Assembly (NCBI GenBank): GCA_009772965.1
Contig: WPAF01000001.1
Location: forward strand, 1-64,000
Source: Candidatus Saganbacteria bacterium
GTDB taxonomy: Bacteria; Margulisbacteria; WOR-1; XYC2-FULL-46-14; WPAF01
Direction: 5' to 3'
DNA: 64,000 nt
Numbering within the stretch: the stretch's first letter is position 1; each line of letters starts with the position of its first letter. Positions 1 through 8,335 of this stretch are shown here, piece by piece. The notes beneath the pieces are model-generated. The model was given only the letters and a program-made list of their open reading frames with translations. It did no database searches and was not told where the DNA came from. The translations under genes were made by a program, and so were the position numbers.

Positions 1-63
1 AATGACTATACTGAAAGGATGGTGAAGGCTCAAGATAAGCTCTTTGATGGCATCTTCTCCTAA
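1..63 (+). CDS. C-terminal end of an unidentified gene (partial)
   Basis: Read in frame from base 1, the + strand codes for 20 residues ending DKLFDGIFS and a TAA stop. Charged helix-like composition followed by a stop just ahead of the convergent minus-strand locus suggests a gene entering from the left edge. The fragment is too short to identify. It could be a chance open frame; the convergent layout and the following hairpin are the only support. Confidence 0.4.
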   Translation, partial: NDYTERMVKAQDKLFDGIFS

Positions 64-64
64 C

Positions 65-113
65 TAGTTTTCAGGGACATTCTTGTATTGGAAAATACTA
101 CCAGCGAAAACTA
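65..113 (+). terminator. Possible terminator hairpin for the left-edge gene
   Basis: An 8-bp inverted repeat (TAGTTTTC / GAAAACTA) encloses a 33-nt loop that itself holds a small GTATT/AATAC hairpin, and a short T-run follows on the + strand. It starts two bases after the + strand stop and overlaps the stop codon of the convergent minus-strand gene, so it could end transcription from either side. The stem is A+T-rich and weak. Confidence 0.3.
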
Positions 114-1244
114 CTTTTTCCTGAATAAACGGAAAAGAATTTGGGGTTTTTTAATAACTTCATATATAACATTTCCAATTGTAGAATATGTGCGGGGGTT
201 TGCTGCCAGCGACCAGAAAATCGATGAATGGTTTTCAAAATCACCCACCTTTTCAATTACACTTGTATTATCCTTTACATATTCAAAAACTTTTTTTAAA
301 CCGTCATCGCTCATGTTTTCTAAAATATTCCTGGCTAAAAGGCAAAGTTTTATTTCCTGCCCAAATTCAGTATTCCAATTTTTTTCATATTCCGCAAGTT
401 TCTCTTCTTTTATGCAGTTTGCCAAAATTTCGGCTGATTTCATTCCATAAAAAATCCCGCCGGAAGTTATCGGCTTTATCTGGCAGGCCGCGTCGCCGAC
501 CAATGCCGCATTATCTTTTACCAGCTGGCAGGTGCCGATTGGAATTGGCCCTGCATTTTTCTCAACTATTTCACCGGTAATATTTCTTTCTTTCATGAAT
601 TTTTCAAGCTCGGCCAGAGGTTTGTCGCATATTGTTCCAATCCTGACAATCCCATTAGCTTCAGGAATTAGCCAAGTAAACAGTGAAAATGGTTTTATAT
701 AGCTTACTTCGACCCTGTCCCTGTCTGCCACTTCCCACCTAACCCGATACTGCAATCCTTTATAGAGTTTGATGTTGTGGCTGAAATCCAAAAGCTTTCT
801 AACTTTTGAATTTGGGCCATCCGCGCCAATTAAAATATCGGCATAATAATCGCCGTTAGTAGTTTTTAACCTATAGCCGGGGCCGGACTTTTCAACCGAT
901 AAAAACCTGGTATTAAACTCGATTTTTAGCCCTTTGCTTAATTCTTTATCAAAAGCAGAGCGGTCAATGATATAAGCAACCTGGGGTCTTTTAAGAAGAA
1001 AAGCGCTGCCGTTAAATGAAACTTTTGCCCCGTCAATTGTATTTAATATCGTAGCTTTTGATGGCGCCAATAAAGTGTCTGAAAACACATCTTTACCAAC
1101 TATTCCCGCGCAGGATACCGGCTTCCCAACTTCAGGATGTTCTTCAAGTATTAATGGATCAAATCCGAAGTGCTTTAAAAGCTGTCCTAAATAATTTCCA
1201 ACCGGCCCAGCGCCGACAATAACAATTTTTTGGGATTTTTTCAT
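111..1244 (-). CDS. Geranylgeranyl reductase family FAD-dependent oxidoreductase
   Basis: Flavoprotein of the family that saturates isoprenoid double bonds (archaeal lipids, chlorophyll side chains). Seen: FAD fold GAGPVG at residues 11-16, the PVSCAGIVG turn at 42-50, ADGPNSKVRK at 141-150, TWLIPEANG at 190-198 near the family's W-x-F-P motif, and GDAACQ at 250-255, which contacts FAD. About 377 residues, a normal length. I prefer ATG 1244 to the TTG one codon earlier; there is no clear Shine-Dalgarno site. It is the last gene of the minus-strand run, after the WecA-type transferase. Inference: it could saturate the polyprenol carrier or another isoprenoid; the substrate cannot be read. Confidence 0.8.
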   Translation of the reverse strand: MKKSQKIVIVGAGPVGNYLGQLLKHFGFDPLILEEHPEVGKPVSCAGIVGKDVFSDTLLAPSKATILNTIDGAKVSFNGSAFLLKRPQVAYIIDRSAFDKELSKGLKIEFNTRFLSVEKSGPGYRLKTTNGDYYADILIGADGPNSKVRKLLDFSHNIKLYKGLQYRVRWEVADRDRVEVSYIKPFSLFTWLIPEANGIVRIGTICDKPLAELEKFMKERNITGEIVEKNAGPIPIGTCQLVKDNAALVGDAACQIKPITSGGIFYGMKSAEILANCIKEEKLAEYEKNWNTEFGQEIKLCLLARNILENMSDDGLKKVFEYVKDNTSVIEKVGDFENHSSIFWSLAANPRTYSTIGNVIYEVIKKPQILFRLFRKK

Positions 1245-1252
1245 CAATTTTA

Positions 1253-1281
1253 ATTATATGCTAATTATAGGGAGGTTTCAA
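1253..1281 (-). promoter_or_regulatory. Candidate sigma-70-type promoter in front of the flavoprotein gene
   Basis: In the 49-nt gap after the WecA-type gene the minus strand reads TTGAAA, 17 nt, TATAAT. The -10 box ends nine bases before the ATG at 1244, so a transcript would begin almost at the start codon and be leaderless. This fits the missing ribosome binding site. In A+T-rich DNA such a match can arise by chance. Confidence 0.35.
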
Positions 1282-1296
1282 TCTTTGATGATTATA

Positions 1297-2334
1297 TTAA
1301 ATTTCCGAGTAAACTTTTACTTTTAAAAGGAAAACTGTAAAACCCGAAAATAATACAAAGACTACCGACAAAAGGGCAAAAAATTGCATTATATCTGCTT
1401 TAATCATTGCTAAAGCGATTGAGCCGAGAATGATTTGCATTCCATATAAAGTCAAAACCGTTGCTTTTTGGGAATATCCCATTAAATGAATTCTATGATG
1501 GGAATGGTCTTTCCCCGGCTGGCTGAACTTTACATCATGTAAAAAGCGGTTAATAAAAACAAAATAAGTGTCGAATACAGGTATCCCGAGGATGATAAGC
1601 GGAACGATAAAAGAAATAATTTGCAGGCGCTCAATTCCAAGCGATAAAGCTATGTTCCATAATGTATAAATATTAAGTTTTACGGCAATAACGGCCAAAA
1701 TAAAACCAATAAAAGTTGAGCCCGATTCACCAAGAAAAATTGAAGCGGGGTTAAAATTATATTTTAAAAATCCTAGAAGCGCGCCCATTAATACCAAAGA
1801 AAGAAATATGATATCTAATTGCCCGACATTAAAAGCCAAAATGGCAAAAAATCCAGCAGATAAAAATGCTATTCCGGAAACCAGCCCATCCATCCCATCT
1901 AGCATATTCATGGAATTAGTCATAAAAGTGATGAAACTGGCGGTTAATAGCCAGTTTATCCAATCTATACGAAAGAAAGAAAAATGAATCCCTGCCAGCC
2001 AGATAAAGACAAAAGAAAATAGAAGGTGTGTCCAGATTTTATAGCGGGCGCGAATCTTTATTTTTGAGTCATCAAGCAAACCAAATAAAATAAAGAGTAT
2101 CCCGGCAATAAATATTCCTAGATATTCTTTCGTAAAATTGCCCGAAATTAAAAGTACAAAAAAAACAGATAAACCTATCGCAACCCCACCCATTAACGGA
2201 ATTGGTTCTCTATGGATTTTACGAAATCCAGGCTGATCAATAATGCCAAATTTAAAAGACAGGAATTTGATGATGGGAGTAATAAACAAAGAAATTAAAA
2301 AAGCTAAAAAGGCGCATAAAATACTTCCTAACAT
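1297..2334 (-). CDS. WecA/TagO-type polyprenyl-phosphate HexNAc-1-phosphate transferase
   Basis: Integral membrane enzyme that puts the first sugar-1-phosphate on a polyprenyl phosphate carrier, starting repeat-unit assembly at the inner face of the membrane. Seen: about ten hydrophobic segments, DQPGFRKIHREPIPLMGG at 33-50, the acidic LDD at 87-89, NMLDGMDG at 143-150, FLGESGS at 200-206 and HHRIHLMG at 279-286. All are family motifs, but the usual FLGD is FLGE here. 345 residues is normal. Its ATG lies 4 bases before the stop codon of the upstream epimerase gene, implying coupled translation. It is the only initiating transferase in the window. WecA-like (GlcNAc) rather than MraY-like, but the sugar is not certain. 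Confidence 0.87.
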   Translation of the reverse strand: MLGSILCAFLAFLISLFITPIIKFLSFKFGIIDQPGFRKIHREPIPLMGGVAIGLSVFFVLLISGNFTKEYLGIFIAGILFILFGLLDDSKIKIRARYKIWTHLLFSFVFIWLAGIHFSFFRIDWINWLLTASFITFMTNSMNMLDGMDGLVSGIAFLSAGFFAILAFNVGQLDIIFLSLVLMGALLGFLKYNFNPASIFLGESGSTFIGFILAVIAVKLNIYTLWNIALSLGIERLQIISFIVPLIILGIPVFDTYFVFINRFLHDVKFSQPGKDHSHHRIHLMGYSQKATVLTLYGMQIILGSIALAMIKADIMQFFALLSVVFVLFSGFTVFLLKVKVYSEI

Positions 2335-3362
2335 ATGGTTCTAACTGCAGAAGATGCGCCTGGGCCAAAGCTAGCCGCTTTTTGGATATTGTCCCAATTT
2401 TGCTTAAACCATTCAATTGCTTTAGGCAGTCCCTGCTCAAAGGTTGTGTTGGGCTTATAGCCGATTAATTTATTAGCCTTTTCTACAGAAGCTAAAATAC
2501 GCGACTTAGTATCCCATTTTCTCTTTGGGGCAAAACTAATGCCGGCATTATTGCCAACCATTTTATTAATCATTTCAGCTAGTTGTTTAATTTGTATTTC
2601 GCGCCCAGATGCCAAATTAAATTCTTCACCAATAGCTTCTTTCATGACTCCACTGCGCATAAGACCATCTACAATATCGCCAACGAAAGTAAAATCCCTT
2701 GTTTCTTCTCCTGTTCCAGTGATCGGCAATGGTTTCCCGCTCATTGCCCAATAAATAAAGTTTGGTATAACATTTCGGTATTGTCCAGGGATCTCGCCAG
2801 GCCCGTAAGAATTAAAAAATCTCGTTTTTACAACAGGGACTTCATATTGGTGCTGAAAGAAATTACAGTAGAGTTCTCCAAGCATCTTGGTTATCTGATA
2901 AGGAGTTGAAAGATGCATTGACATAAAATCCTCTTTTAAGGGCATTGGAGCGTGACTTCCATAGATAGAACATCCGGACGACGCATAAACAAAACGCTTA
3001 ACTTTTGTTAAAGCTGAGTATTCAAGCAGCTTTAGTATTCCCATTCCATTAACCTGAAGATCTCGTTCAGGGTGATCTATAGAATTTTGGTTTGCAAAAA
3101 AAGCCGCCAGATGAAAAACATAATCCGGCTTCTCAAAGAATACCCGTTTCAGTTTGATCTCATCTAGAATATCCCCTTCGGAAACGAGAACATTTGGCAA
3201 AGAAGGGATATTCCATTTCTCCGCGGACGAAAAGTCATCGAGAATAATAATTTTTTCAGCGCCCGCCTCAGACAAAGCCCTGACCAAGTTTGACCCAATG
3301 GCTCCCGCCCCGCCTGTAACGAGTATTTTTTTTCCTTTGTATTCAGATTTATAATCCATCAT
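2328..3362 (-). CDS. NAD-dependent sugar epimerase/dehydratase (extended SDR)
   Basis: Nucleotide-sugar modifying enzyme of the UDP-glucose 4-epimerase/dehydratase superfamily. Seen: Rossmann motif GGAGAIG at residues 17-23, catalytic Tyr155 and Lys159 in PYQITK, and the NSYGPGE and RDFTFVGD segments shared by extended SDRs. 344 residues is normal. Start ATG 3362 forms an ATGA overlap with the upstream glycosyltransferase stop. The first residues before the Rossmann strand are longer than usual, so a slightly later start is possible. Exact reaction (4-epimerase, 4,6-dehydratase or decarboxylase) not readable. Confidence 0.85.
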   Translation of the reverse strand: MMDYKSEYKGKKILVTGGAGAIGSNLVRALSEAGAEKIIILDDFSSAEKWNIPSLPNVLVSEGDILDEIKLKRVFFEKPDYVFHLAAFFANQNSIDHPERDLQVNGMGILKLLEYSALTKVKRFVYASSGCSIYGSHAPMPLKEDFMSMHLSTPYQITKMLGELYCNFFQHQYEVPVVKTRFFNSYGPGEIPGQYRNVIPNFIYWAMSGKPLPITGTGEETRDFTFVGDIVDGLMRSGVMKEAIGEEFNLASGREIQIKQLAEMINKMVGNNAGISFAPKRKWDTKSRILASVEKANKLIGYKPNTTFEQGLPKAIEWFKQNWDNIQKAASFGPGASSAVRTIC

Positions 3363-4585
3363 GCCTTCTCCTTGATGATTCTATTAAATAAGATTTCATA
3401 TTTATCGACGCCGGAATTTCTTGAAAAGTCCCTCACGGCCGCTTTCCTGCCATTTACTCCCATTTGTTCACACAGTGTTTTATTATTATATAGTTTAAGC
3501 ACGGCCTGCGCAAGAGACTCCGAGTCGTCAGGCGGGACAACGATTCCGCAATTGTTGCTATTTATAATTTTTGGAGCATCCCCATTTTCCGGCATGCTGG
3601 CTAAAATTGCTTTTCCAGCGGCCATTATTGAAAGCATTTTCCCCGGGACAACCGGAGTTGCAAGATTTTGTCCAAGCACTACCAGGCAAATGTCTGATGT
3701 GTTCAGAACCTGAGGGTAAATTGATCTTAGTTGTGTTGGAATAAATTGGACATTTTTCAATCCTAATGATTCGCTCATTTTTACAAGCTCGAGCCTTTTT
3801 ACTCCATCTCCAACCAATACAAAGATGATATCCTTTTTATCCTTTAACCTATCAGCGGCTTGAATAACAACTTCAAGCCCTTGTGCAAATCCCATTACCC
3901 CTGCAAAAGAAACAATAAATTTCCCATCCAGCCCGTATTTCCTGCTGAAATCATTAATTTTTGATCCGGGTTGTATTAAACTAGTATCAACCCAGTTATC
4001 GATAACTCTTACTTTCTCTTCATTTGCGCCTATTTTTACCAGATATCCTTTGTTGCCTTCTGAGTGAACAGTCAAAGCGTTGGAATTTCGATAGATAAAA
4101 CTTTCCATCTGACGCGAAATAACAATGAGTAATTTGTTTTTTAATAATCCAAGATCAATTACTGTTTGAGGATAAAGATCTTGAATGTTAACAATTACTG
4201 GACACTTCTTGATTTTACTTAGCCAATATCCTGCAATTCCCAAAGGCAAAGGAGGAGAATAAACTAGAATTAGATCAAACTTTTCTTGAAATAACCCTGC
4301 CCAAAAAAAGATTATAGCAAGTAAGAAATGTTCAAACCCTCGAATAATTGGGATATTTCTTGCCAATGGAAGGATGTTTTTTCTGGTGACTTTTACACCT
4401 GATATTATCTCTTCATTAGGAATATTTTCTAAGTTGATTCCGGAAGCAATGTTGTAACGCGGCATCCTTGTAATAACATTAACGGAATAACCATTTTTAA
4501 CAAGAGATTCAGCCAATTCAAAAAATAAAGTAGAGGCGGACTTGGTTTCGGGAGGGAAGGATTCGGATAAGATTAAAATGCGCAT
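3359..4585 (-). CDS. Glycosyltransferase family 4 (WbuB/WcaI-like)
   Basis: Retaining GT-B glycosyltransferase that transfers a sugar from a nucleotide donor to the growing lipid-linked chain. The N-terminal LSESFPPE, the middle QDLYPQTVIDLGLL segment and the C-terminal PGKMLSIMAAGKAI donor-binding segment resemble the WbuB/WcaI branch of GT4. 408 residues, normal. A hydrophobic stretch around residues 88-105 fits membrane association. It lies 21 nt downstream of the C-methyltransferase gene and overlaps the next gene by 4 nt. Specificity unknown; WbuB itself transfers N-acetyl-L-fucosamine, which is only a hint. Confidence 0.85.
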   Translation of the reverse strand: MRILILSESFPPETKSASTLFFELAESLVKNGYSVNVITRMPRYNIASGINLENIPNEEIISGVKVTRKNILPLARNIPIIRGFEHFLLAIIFFWAGLFQEKFDLILVYSPPLPLGIAGYWLSKIKKCPVIVNIQDLYPQTVIDLGLLKNKLLIVISRQMESFIYRNSNALTVHSEGNKGYLVKIGANEEKVRVIDNWVDTSLIQPGSKINDFSRKYGLDGKFIVSFAGVMGFAQGLEVVIQAADRLKDKKDIIFVLVGDGVKRLELVKMSESLGLKNVQFIPTQLRSIYPQVLNTSDICLVVLGQNLATPVVPGKMLSIMAAGKAILASMPENGDAPKIINSNNCGIVVPPDDSESLAQAVLKLYNNKTLCEQMGVNGRKAAVRDFSRNSGVDKYEILFNRIIKEKA

Positions 4586-4606
4586 TAATGGTTTATTTGT
4601 TTCAAA

Positions 4607-5887
4607 TTATGTAATTAAAGAATTTTTAACAATTTGAGGATTAGGTAAGGGAACAATAAAATCACCTTTAAACCCCTTTTGTTTAAGCTTAGGCATTAAT
4701 TCGTCAGCTATGTGCCACGAAAACAGTAATGCATAATCAGGCTGATCATTAAAAAGCTTAGACTCTTCCACTACCGGGATTAGCGTGCCAGGCACGTATT
4801 TCCCTATTTTATGAGATCCTTTGACCTCCAGCACATAGTCAACAATCCCTTCATCTATTGCCGTATAATTAATTAAAGTACTTGCCCGAGAAGGCGCGCT
4901 TATGCCATATATTTTCTTTCCCTCTTTTTTTAGGGTATACAACAAGGACATCAATTCCAACTTTGATATAATTACCCTGTCTTTAAATTTCAGCAAATTT
5001 TCTTTGCAAATACTAATTTTTTCTTTTTCCATCAACTTTGCAACACTTTCTTTTACGGGATATTTACCTTTTCTTGAGGCATAAACCCGAATAGAACCAC
5101 CATGCGTGGGTATAGGTTTTGCATGAATAATCTCTAAACCATGCGCCTCTAGCAAGTATTTTAGGCTGGTAAGCGAATAATATCTAAGATGTTCGTGATA
5201 AATAGTGTCATATTGCAGGCTTTCAATCAAAGGCACAAGATAATGTGATTCAGAGATAAATATGCCATCGTCTTTTAACAATAGAAGAATATCTTCGGCA
5301 ATTTCATTTATATTTTCAATATGGGCAAACACATTTGTTGCAGTAATTATTTTCGCCTGTCCATAATCAGGAATGATCTCGTTTACAACTTCCTTATTGA
5401 AATATTTGATGATTGTAGGTATGCCGCGCTCAATCGCTATTTTACCTATTTCCTCTGGTGTCACACCTAAAACCTTGTGCTTGCCTTTAAAATTACTCAG
5501 AAGATTACCATCATTAGAGCCGATATCAACCACAAGATCATCTGCGCCAAATTTAAATAAAGATGTGCATTCACTATATAATTCAGCAAAGTTATCTCTT
5601 AGAATTTTGGTGGTACTGCTTGTATATGGATATTCAGGAGGGAATAGAATTTTCGGGTCAACTATTAACCCAAGCTGAACCAATTGGCATTGTGGACAAT
5701 ATAATAAAAGGGCTGGATAACTGGGCTGCTCTTGAGGAAATGTGCCAAATAATGGCATAGTATTGACGGGGGGCAGATATCCTAAAAATAATACCGGCTC
5801 CAATTTTTTTGACTCGCATATTTGGCATTTCTCAACCACAATACTTGAACTGCTGTCAAAAGCCAATCTAACTTTGTCATTTATCAT
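4607..5887 (-). CDS. SAM-dependent sugar C-methyltransferase with zinc-binding N-terminus
   Basis: Member of the NovU/TylCIII-like group that adds a C-methyl group to a keto-sugar nucleotide. Seen: two Cys pairs (C21, C24 and C64, C67) forming the family's N-terminal zinc site, the SAM motif VVDIGSNDGNLL at 119-130, a YHEHLRYYSL stretch typical of the active site, and a C-terminal domain with KKIYGISAPSRAST. 426 residues matches the family. Its ATGA start overlaps the stop of the upstream epimerase, which may supply its keto or deoxy sugar. A methyl-branched sugar in the glycan is the inference. Confidence 0.85.
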   Translation of the reverse strand: MINDKVRLAFDSSSSIVVEKCQICESKKLEPVLFLGYLPPVNTMPLFGTFPQEQPSYPALLLYCPQCQLVQLGLIVDPKILFPPEYPYTSSTTKILRDNFAELYSECTSLFKFGADDLVVDIGSNDGNLLSNFKGKHKVLGVTPEEIGKIAIERGIPTIIKYFNKEVVNEIIPDYGQAKIITATNVFAHIENINEIAEDILLLLKDDGIFISESHYLVPLIESLQYDTIYHEHLRYYSLTSLKYLLEAHGLEIIHAKPIPTHGGSIRVYASRKGKYPVKESVAKLMEKEKISICKENLLKFKDRVIISKLELMSLLYTLKKEGKKIYGISAPSRASTLINYTAIDEGIVDYVLEVKGSHKIGKYVPGTLIPVVEESKLFNDQPDYALLFSWHIADELMPKLKQKGFKGDFIVPLPNPQIVKNSLIT

Positions 5888-6864
5888 ATATTTTTCCTCC
5901 CAAATAAATTTGAATTTTCATCATACCATTTAACTGTAACAGGCAAACCATCTGAAAACTTATATCCAGGCTGATATCCTAATTTTTTAATCTTAGAAAT
6001 ATCTGGACATCTGCGCAGCGTTCCTCCTTTAGCCAGTTCCCCAGCAACAACTGTTACCCCTCTCCCAAAGTATTTTCCGATTTCAATAGCCACATCTTCG
6101 ATAGTCAATTCTTCCATAGTCCCGATATGATATATGCCAAGGTGTTCTCCTTTATCCATCAATAATATCAACCCATCAATAAAATCCTCAATAAAAACAA
6201 ATGCTCTGGTTTCTTTCCCTGTTCCTTGGATAGGGAATTTTATCTTAGCTTCCGAAGATTCCTGACACAGTTTACGCATGCGAAGAGCAAATTGAGGGAT
6301 AACATGTTCCCACCCCATAGCTGGCCCATAAACATTATGTGGACGAAAGATGATAACCTTTTCAAAATATTTGCGGCCATAATTGATCGCCATAATTTCA
6401 CTAATGATCTTTCCCGCAGCATATGAATAACGTGGATTGAGCGGATCGGGTATAGAAAGAGGAGCATACTCATCAGTTGGTACAACCGGAGGCGTTTGAT
6501 AAACTTCAGAGCTTGATGCTAGAATGAGTTTTTTTACACCTGCTTTTATACAACCATCTATGATATTAACCATGCCTTTAACCCCAATATCCAGCACCAA
6601 ATCTGGTTTAGAGTAGAAAAATTCCGTGCCATTTAAAAATGCCAGATGCCAAACACAATCAATCCCCTTGCAGGCATTTTCCACTGCTTCGCGATCTCTT
6701 ATATCCGCTTGCACTAATTCGATTTCAGTAAAAACATCATGTAAACGCTCTTTTGTGCCTCTTAAGTCATTGTCCAATACTCTTACCTTATGTCCTTCTT
6801 TGACCAGGCGGTGAACCAACGCACCACCAATAAATCCTGTTCCCCCAGTAACAAGGCAGTTCAT
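5884..6864 (-). CDS. NAD-dependent epimerase/dehydratase
   Basis: Extended SDR acting on a nucleotide sugar. Seen: GGTGFIGG at 7-14, the SSSEVYQTPP segment, catalytic Tyr148 and Lys152 in SYAAGK, HNVYGPAMG and the TRAFVFIEDF stretch. 326 residues. It joins the upstream GT2 gene by a 4-nt overlap and is itself coupled by ATGA to the C-methyltransferase. The neighbour suggests it prepares the sugar that is then C-methylated. Cofactor NAD(H) inferred from the fold. Confidence 0.85.
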   Translation of the reverse strand: MNCLVTGGTGFIGGALVHRLVKEGHKVRVLDNDLRGTKERLHDVFTEIELVQADIRDREAVENACKGIDCVWHLAFLNGTEFFYSKPDLVLDIGVKGMVNIIDGCIKAGVKKLILASSSEVYQTPPVVPTDEYAPLSIPDPLNPRYSYAAGKIISEIMAINYGRKYFEKVIIFRPHNVYGPAMGWEHVIPQFALRMRKLCQESSEAKIKFPIQGTGKETRAFVFIEDFIDGLILLMDKGEHLGIYHIGTMEELTIEDVAIEIGKYFGRGVTVVAGELAKGGTLRRCPDISKIKKLGYQPGYKFSDGLPVTVKWYDENSNLFGRKNI

Positions 6865-7598
6865 ATAGCTCCTTTTTTTAATCTGACTGTTTTTGGAGAT
6901 AGTCTAAGATATGTTGTCGCAAATCCGTATATATACCAGCGTAAGTAATGAAACAACCAATTTACCACATGGAAACGGCTTTGTCCTTTAGTCCGTTCAT
7001 ACCACAAAGCAGGAACTTCAGCTATTTTCCATCCTAAGCGGTGGCATTTTACTAAAAGTTCTATTGAATACGTGAACCCTTGGGTAGACTCTATTAAAAC
7101 AGAATTAATTAATCTTCTGGAAAACAGCCTAAATCCATTACTTGCATCTTTTATTGGGATTAAAGCAAACCGGTTAAGCGTATAAGAGGATGCTCTTACT
7201 AAAATATTTTTTATCCATGGGCAATCCTTCATGCACCCGCCTTTCATAAATCGACTCGCCGCGACAATATCGTTGCCCTGTAAAAATTTTTCATACATCT
7301 TATCAATTATTCCACAATTGTAGGTATCGTCAGCCGGAAACACCAACACTGCCGGCGCATCACTATAATTAAAACCCGTTGTAATAGCGCCATGGACGCC
7401 AGCCCTTTGGTTCTTTACCAGCAATATCTCAAATCCGAGATCTTTAGCGTTTCTAATTACTGGAAGCGTGCTGTCATTTTCATTATCATAGCAAATCAAA
7501 ATGCGAAAGGGTGTTTTTACCGATTGACCCAGCGCCTTAAATACTTGTAGAATGTTATCTTTTTCGTTATATACCGGGATAATGATATCAAGCTTCAT
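6861..7598 (-). CDS. GT2 glycosyltransferase, DPM1-like (polyprenyl-phosphate sugar synthase?)
   Basis: Inverting GT-A enzyme resembling dolichyl-phosphate mannosyltransferase, which moves a sugar from a nucleotide to polyprenyl phosphate. Seen: LDIIIPVYNE at the N-terminus, the metal-binding VFPADD (Asp90, Asp91), and a W-Y-E-R-T-K-G-Q-S-R-F segment typical of the catalytic C-terminus. No transmembrane tail, so the short soluble form. I chose ATG 7598, which overlaps the upstream stop (ATGA); ATG 7616 would add six residues. Inference: it charges a lipid carrier for the membrane GT-C enzymes elsewhere in the locus. Confidence 0.82.
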   Translation of the reverse strand: MKLDIIIPVYNEKDNILQVFKALGQSVKTPFRILICYDNENDSTLPVIRNAKDLGFEILLVKNQRAGVHGAITTGFNYSDAPAVLVFPADDTYNCGIIDKMYEKFLQGNDIVAASRFMKGGCMKDCPWIKNILVRASSYTLNRFALIPIKDASNGFRLFSRRLINSVLIESTQGFTYSIELLVKCHRLGWKIAEVPALWYERTKGQSRFHVVNWLFHYLRWYIYGFATTYLRLSPKTVRLKKGAI

Positions 7599-8335
7599 TT
7601 TTTTATTCGTTCCCATTTATTTGAATTGAGCGATGCGTCGGTTGCCATTTTAAAATCAACATTTTTCTTAATATCAATTAATTTGCATGGTTTAATTTGC
7701 GGCTTATATTTTTTATATCTCTTATAATCAGAAGTTCGCTTGCTCCCAATATTTATAACCCCTACATATTTTTCCTTTAGCATTATTGCTATTGCCTTAA
7801 CCAAATAATCAATTGGCACTTTGGAAGAATAAGAATCTATTGCTGAATTATCAAACATTATATGTGAAGGATCAAAAAAACTAGTTCTTATAATACAGTA
7901 GTTTGACAAAAGATTTACAGCACATTCTCCTCCAAGCTTTGTCCAGCCATATTTATTATAGGGTATTGTTTCATCGTTTTCCGAGTAATTACCCCTTATG
8001 CCAGGATAAACGCCATCAGTTGAAATATAAATAAATCTAATTTTATTATTTTTGTGAATTTCTCTTTTTAATATTTCCGCCACCAAATAAGCCGTGCCGA
8101 TGGAGTTTACATGCAATGCCTTTGCGGGATCTTTTTCGCATTCTGACATTCTTGCGAGTGCGGCACAATGGATTATCGCGTCAATAGTATTTTCATTGAG
8201 ATACTTCTCAATTCTCTTTGGCTTTGTTATATCCAAAGTAGCGCTTGAGGGGGATAAAATTGACGAGAAATAACCGGAAGCAATTATTGCTTTGCCGAGC
8301 TTCCCGGATCCGCCGGTTAATAAGATATTATTCAA
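7595..8335 (-). CDS. RmlD-like sugar nucleotide reductase
   Basis: SDR related to dTDP-4-dehydrorhamnose reductase. Seen: NNILLTGGSGKLGKAI at the N-terminus, STDGVYPG, and Tyr-x3-Lys in KYGWTK. About 246 residues, a little shorter than RmlD (about 290). No ATG is near; TTG 8335 makes a TTGA overlap with the upstream dehydrogenase stop and puts the Rossmann strand at the start, while TTG 8353 would add six residues. Neither has a strong ribosome binding site. No RmlA, RmlB or RmlC set is present nearby, so the product is probably not ordinary dTDP-rhamnose. Confidence 0.75.
   Translation of the reverse strand: MNNILLTGGSGKLGKAIIASGYFSSILSPSSATLDITKPKRIEKYLNENTIDAIIHCAALARMSECEKDPAKALHVNSIGTAYLVAEILKREIHKNNKIRFIYISTDGVYPGIRGNYSENDETIPYNKYGWTKLGGECAVNLLSNYCIIRTSFFDPSHIMFDNSAIDSYSSKVPIDYLVKAIAIMLKEKYVGVINIGSKRTSDYKRYKKYKPQIKPCKLIDIKKNVDFKMATDASLNSNKWERIKK

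Noticed and set aside
88-450. Open frames on the + strand (also at 188-580, 9140-9643, 31345-31884, 34717-35217, 55094-55609)
   Set aside because: They lie opposite well-supported minus-strand genes, have no recognisable motif or ribosome binding site, and have compositions of antisense shadows.
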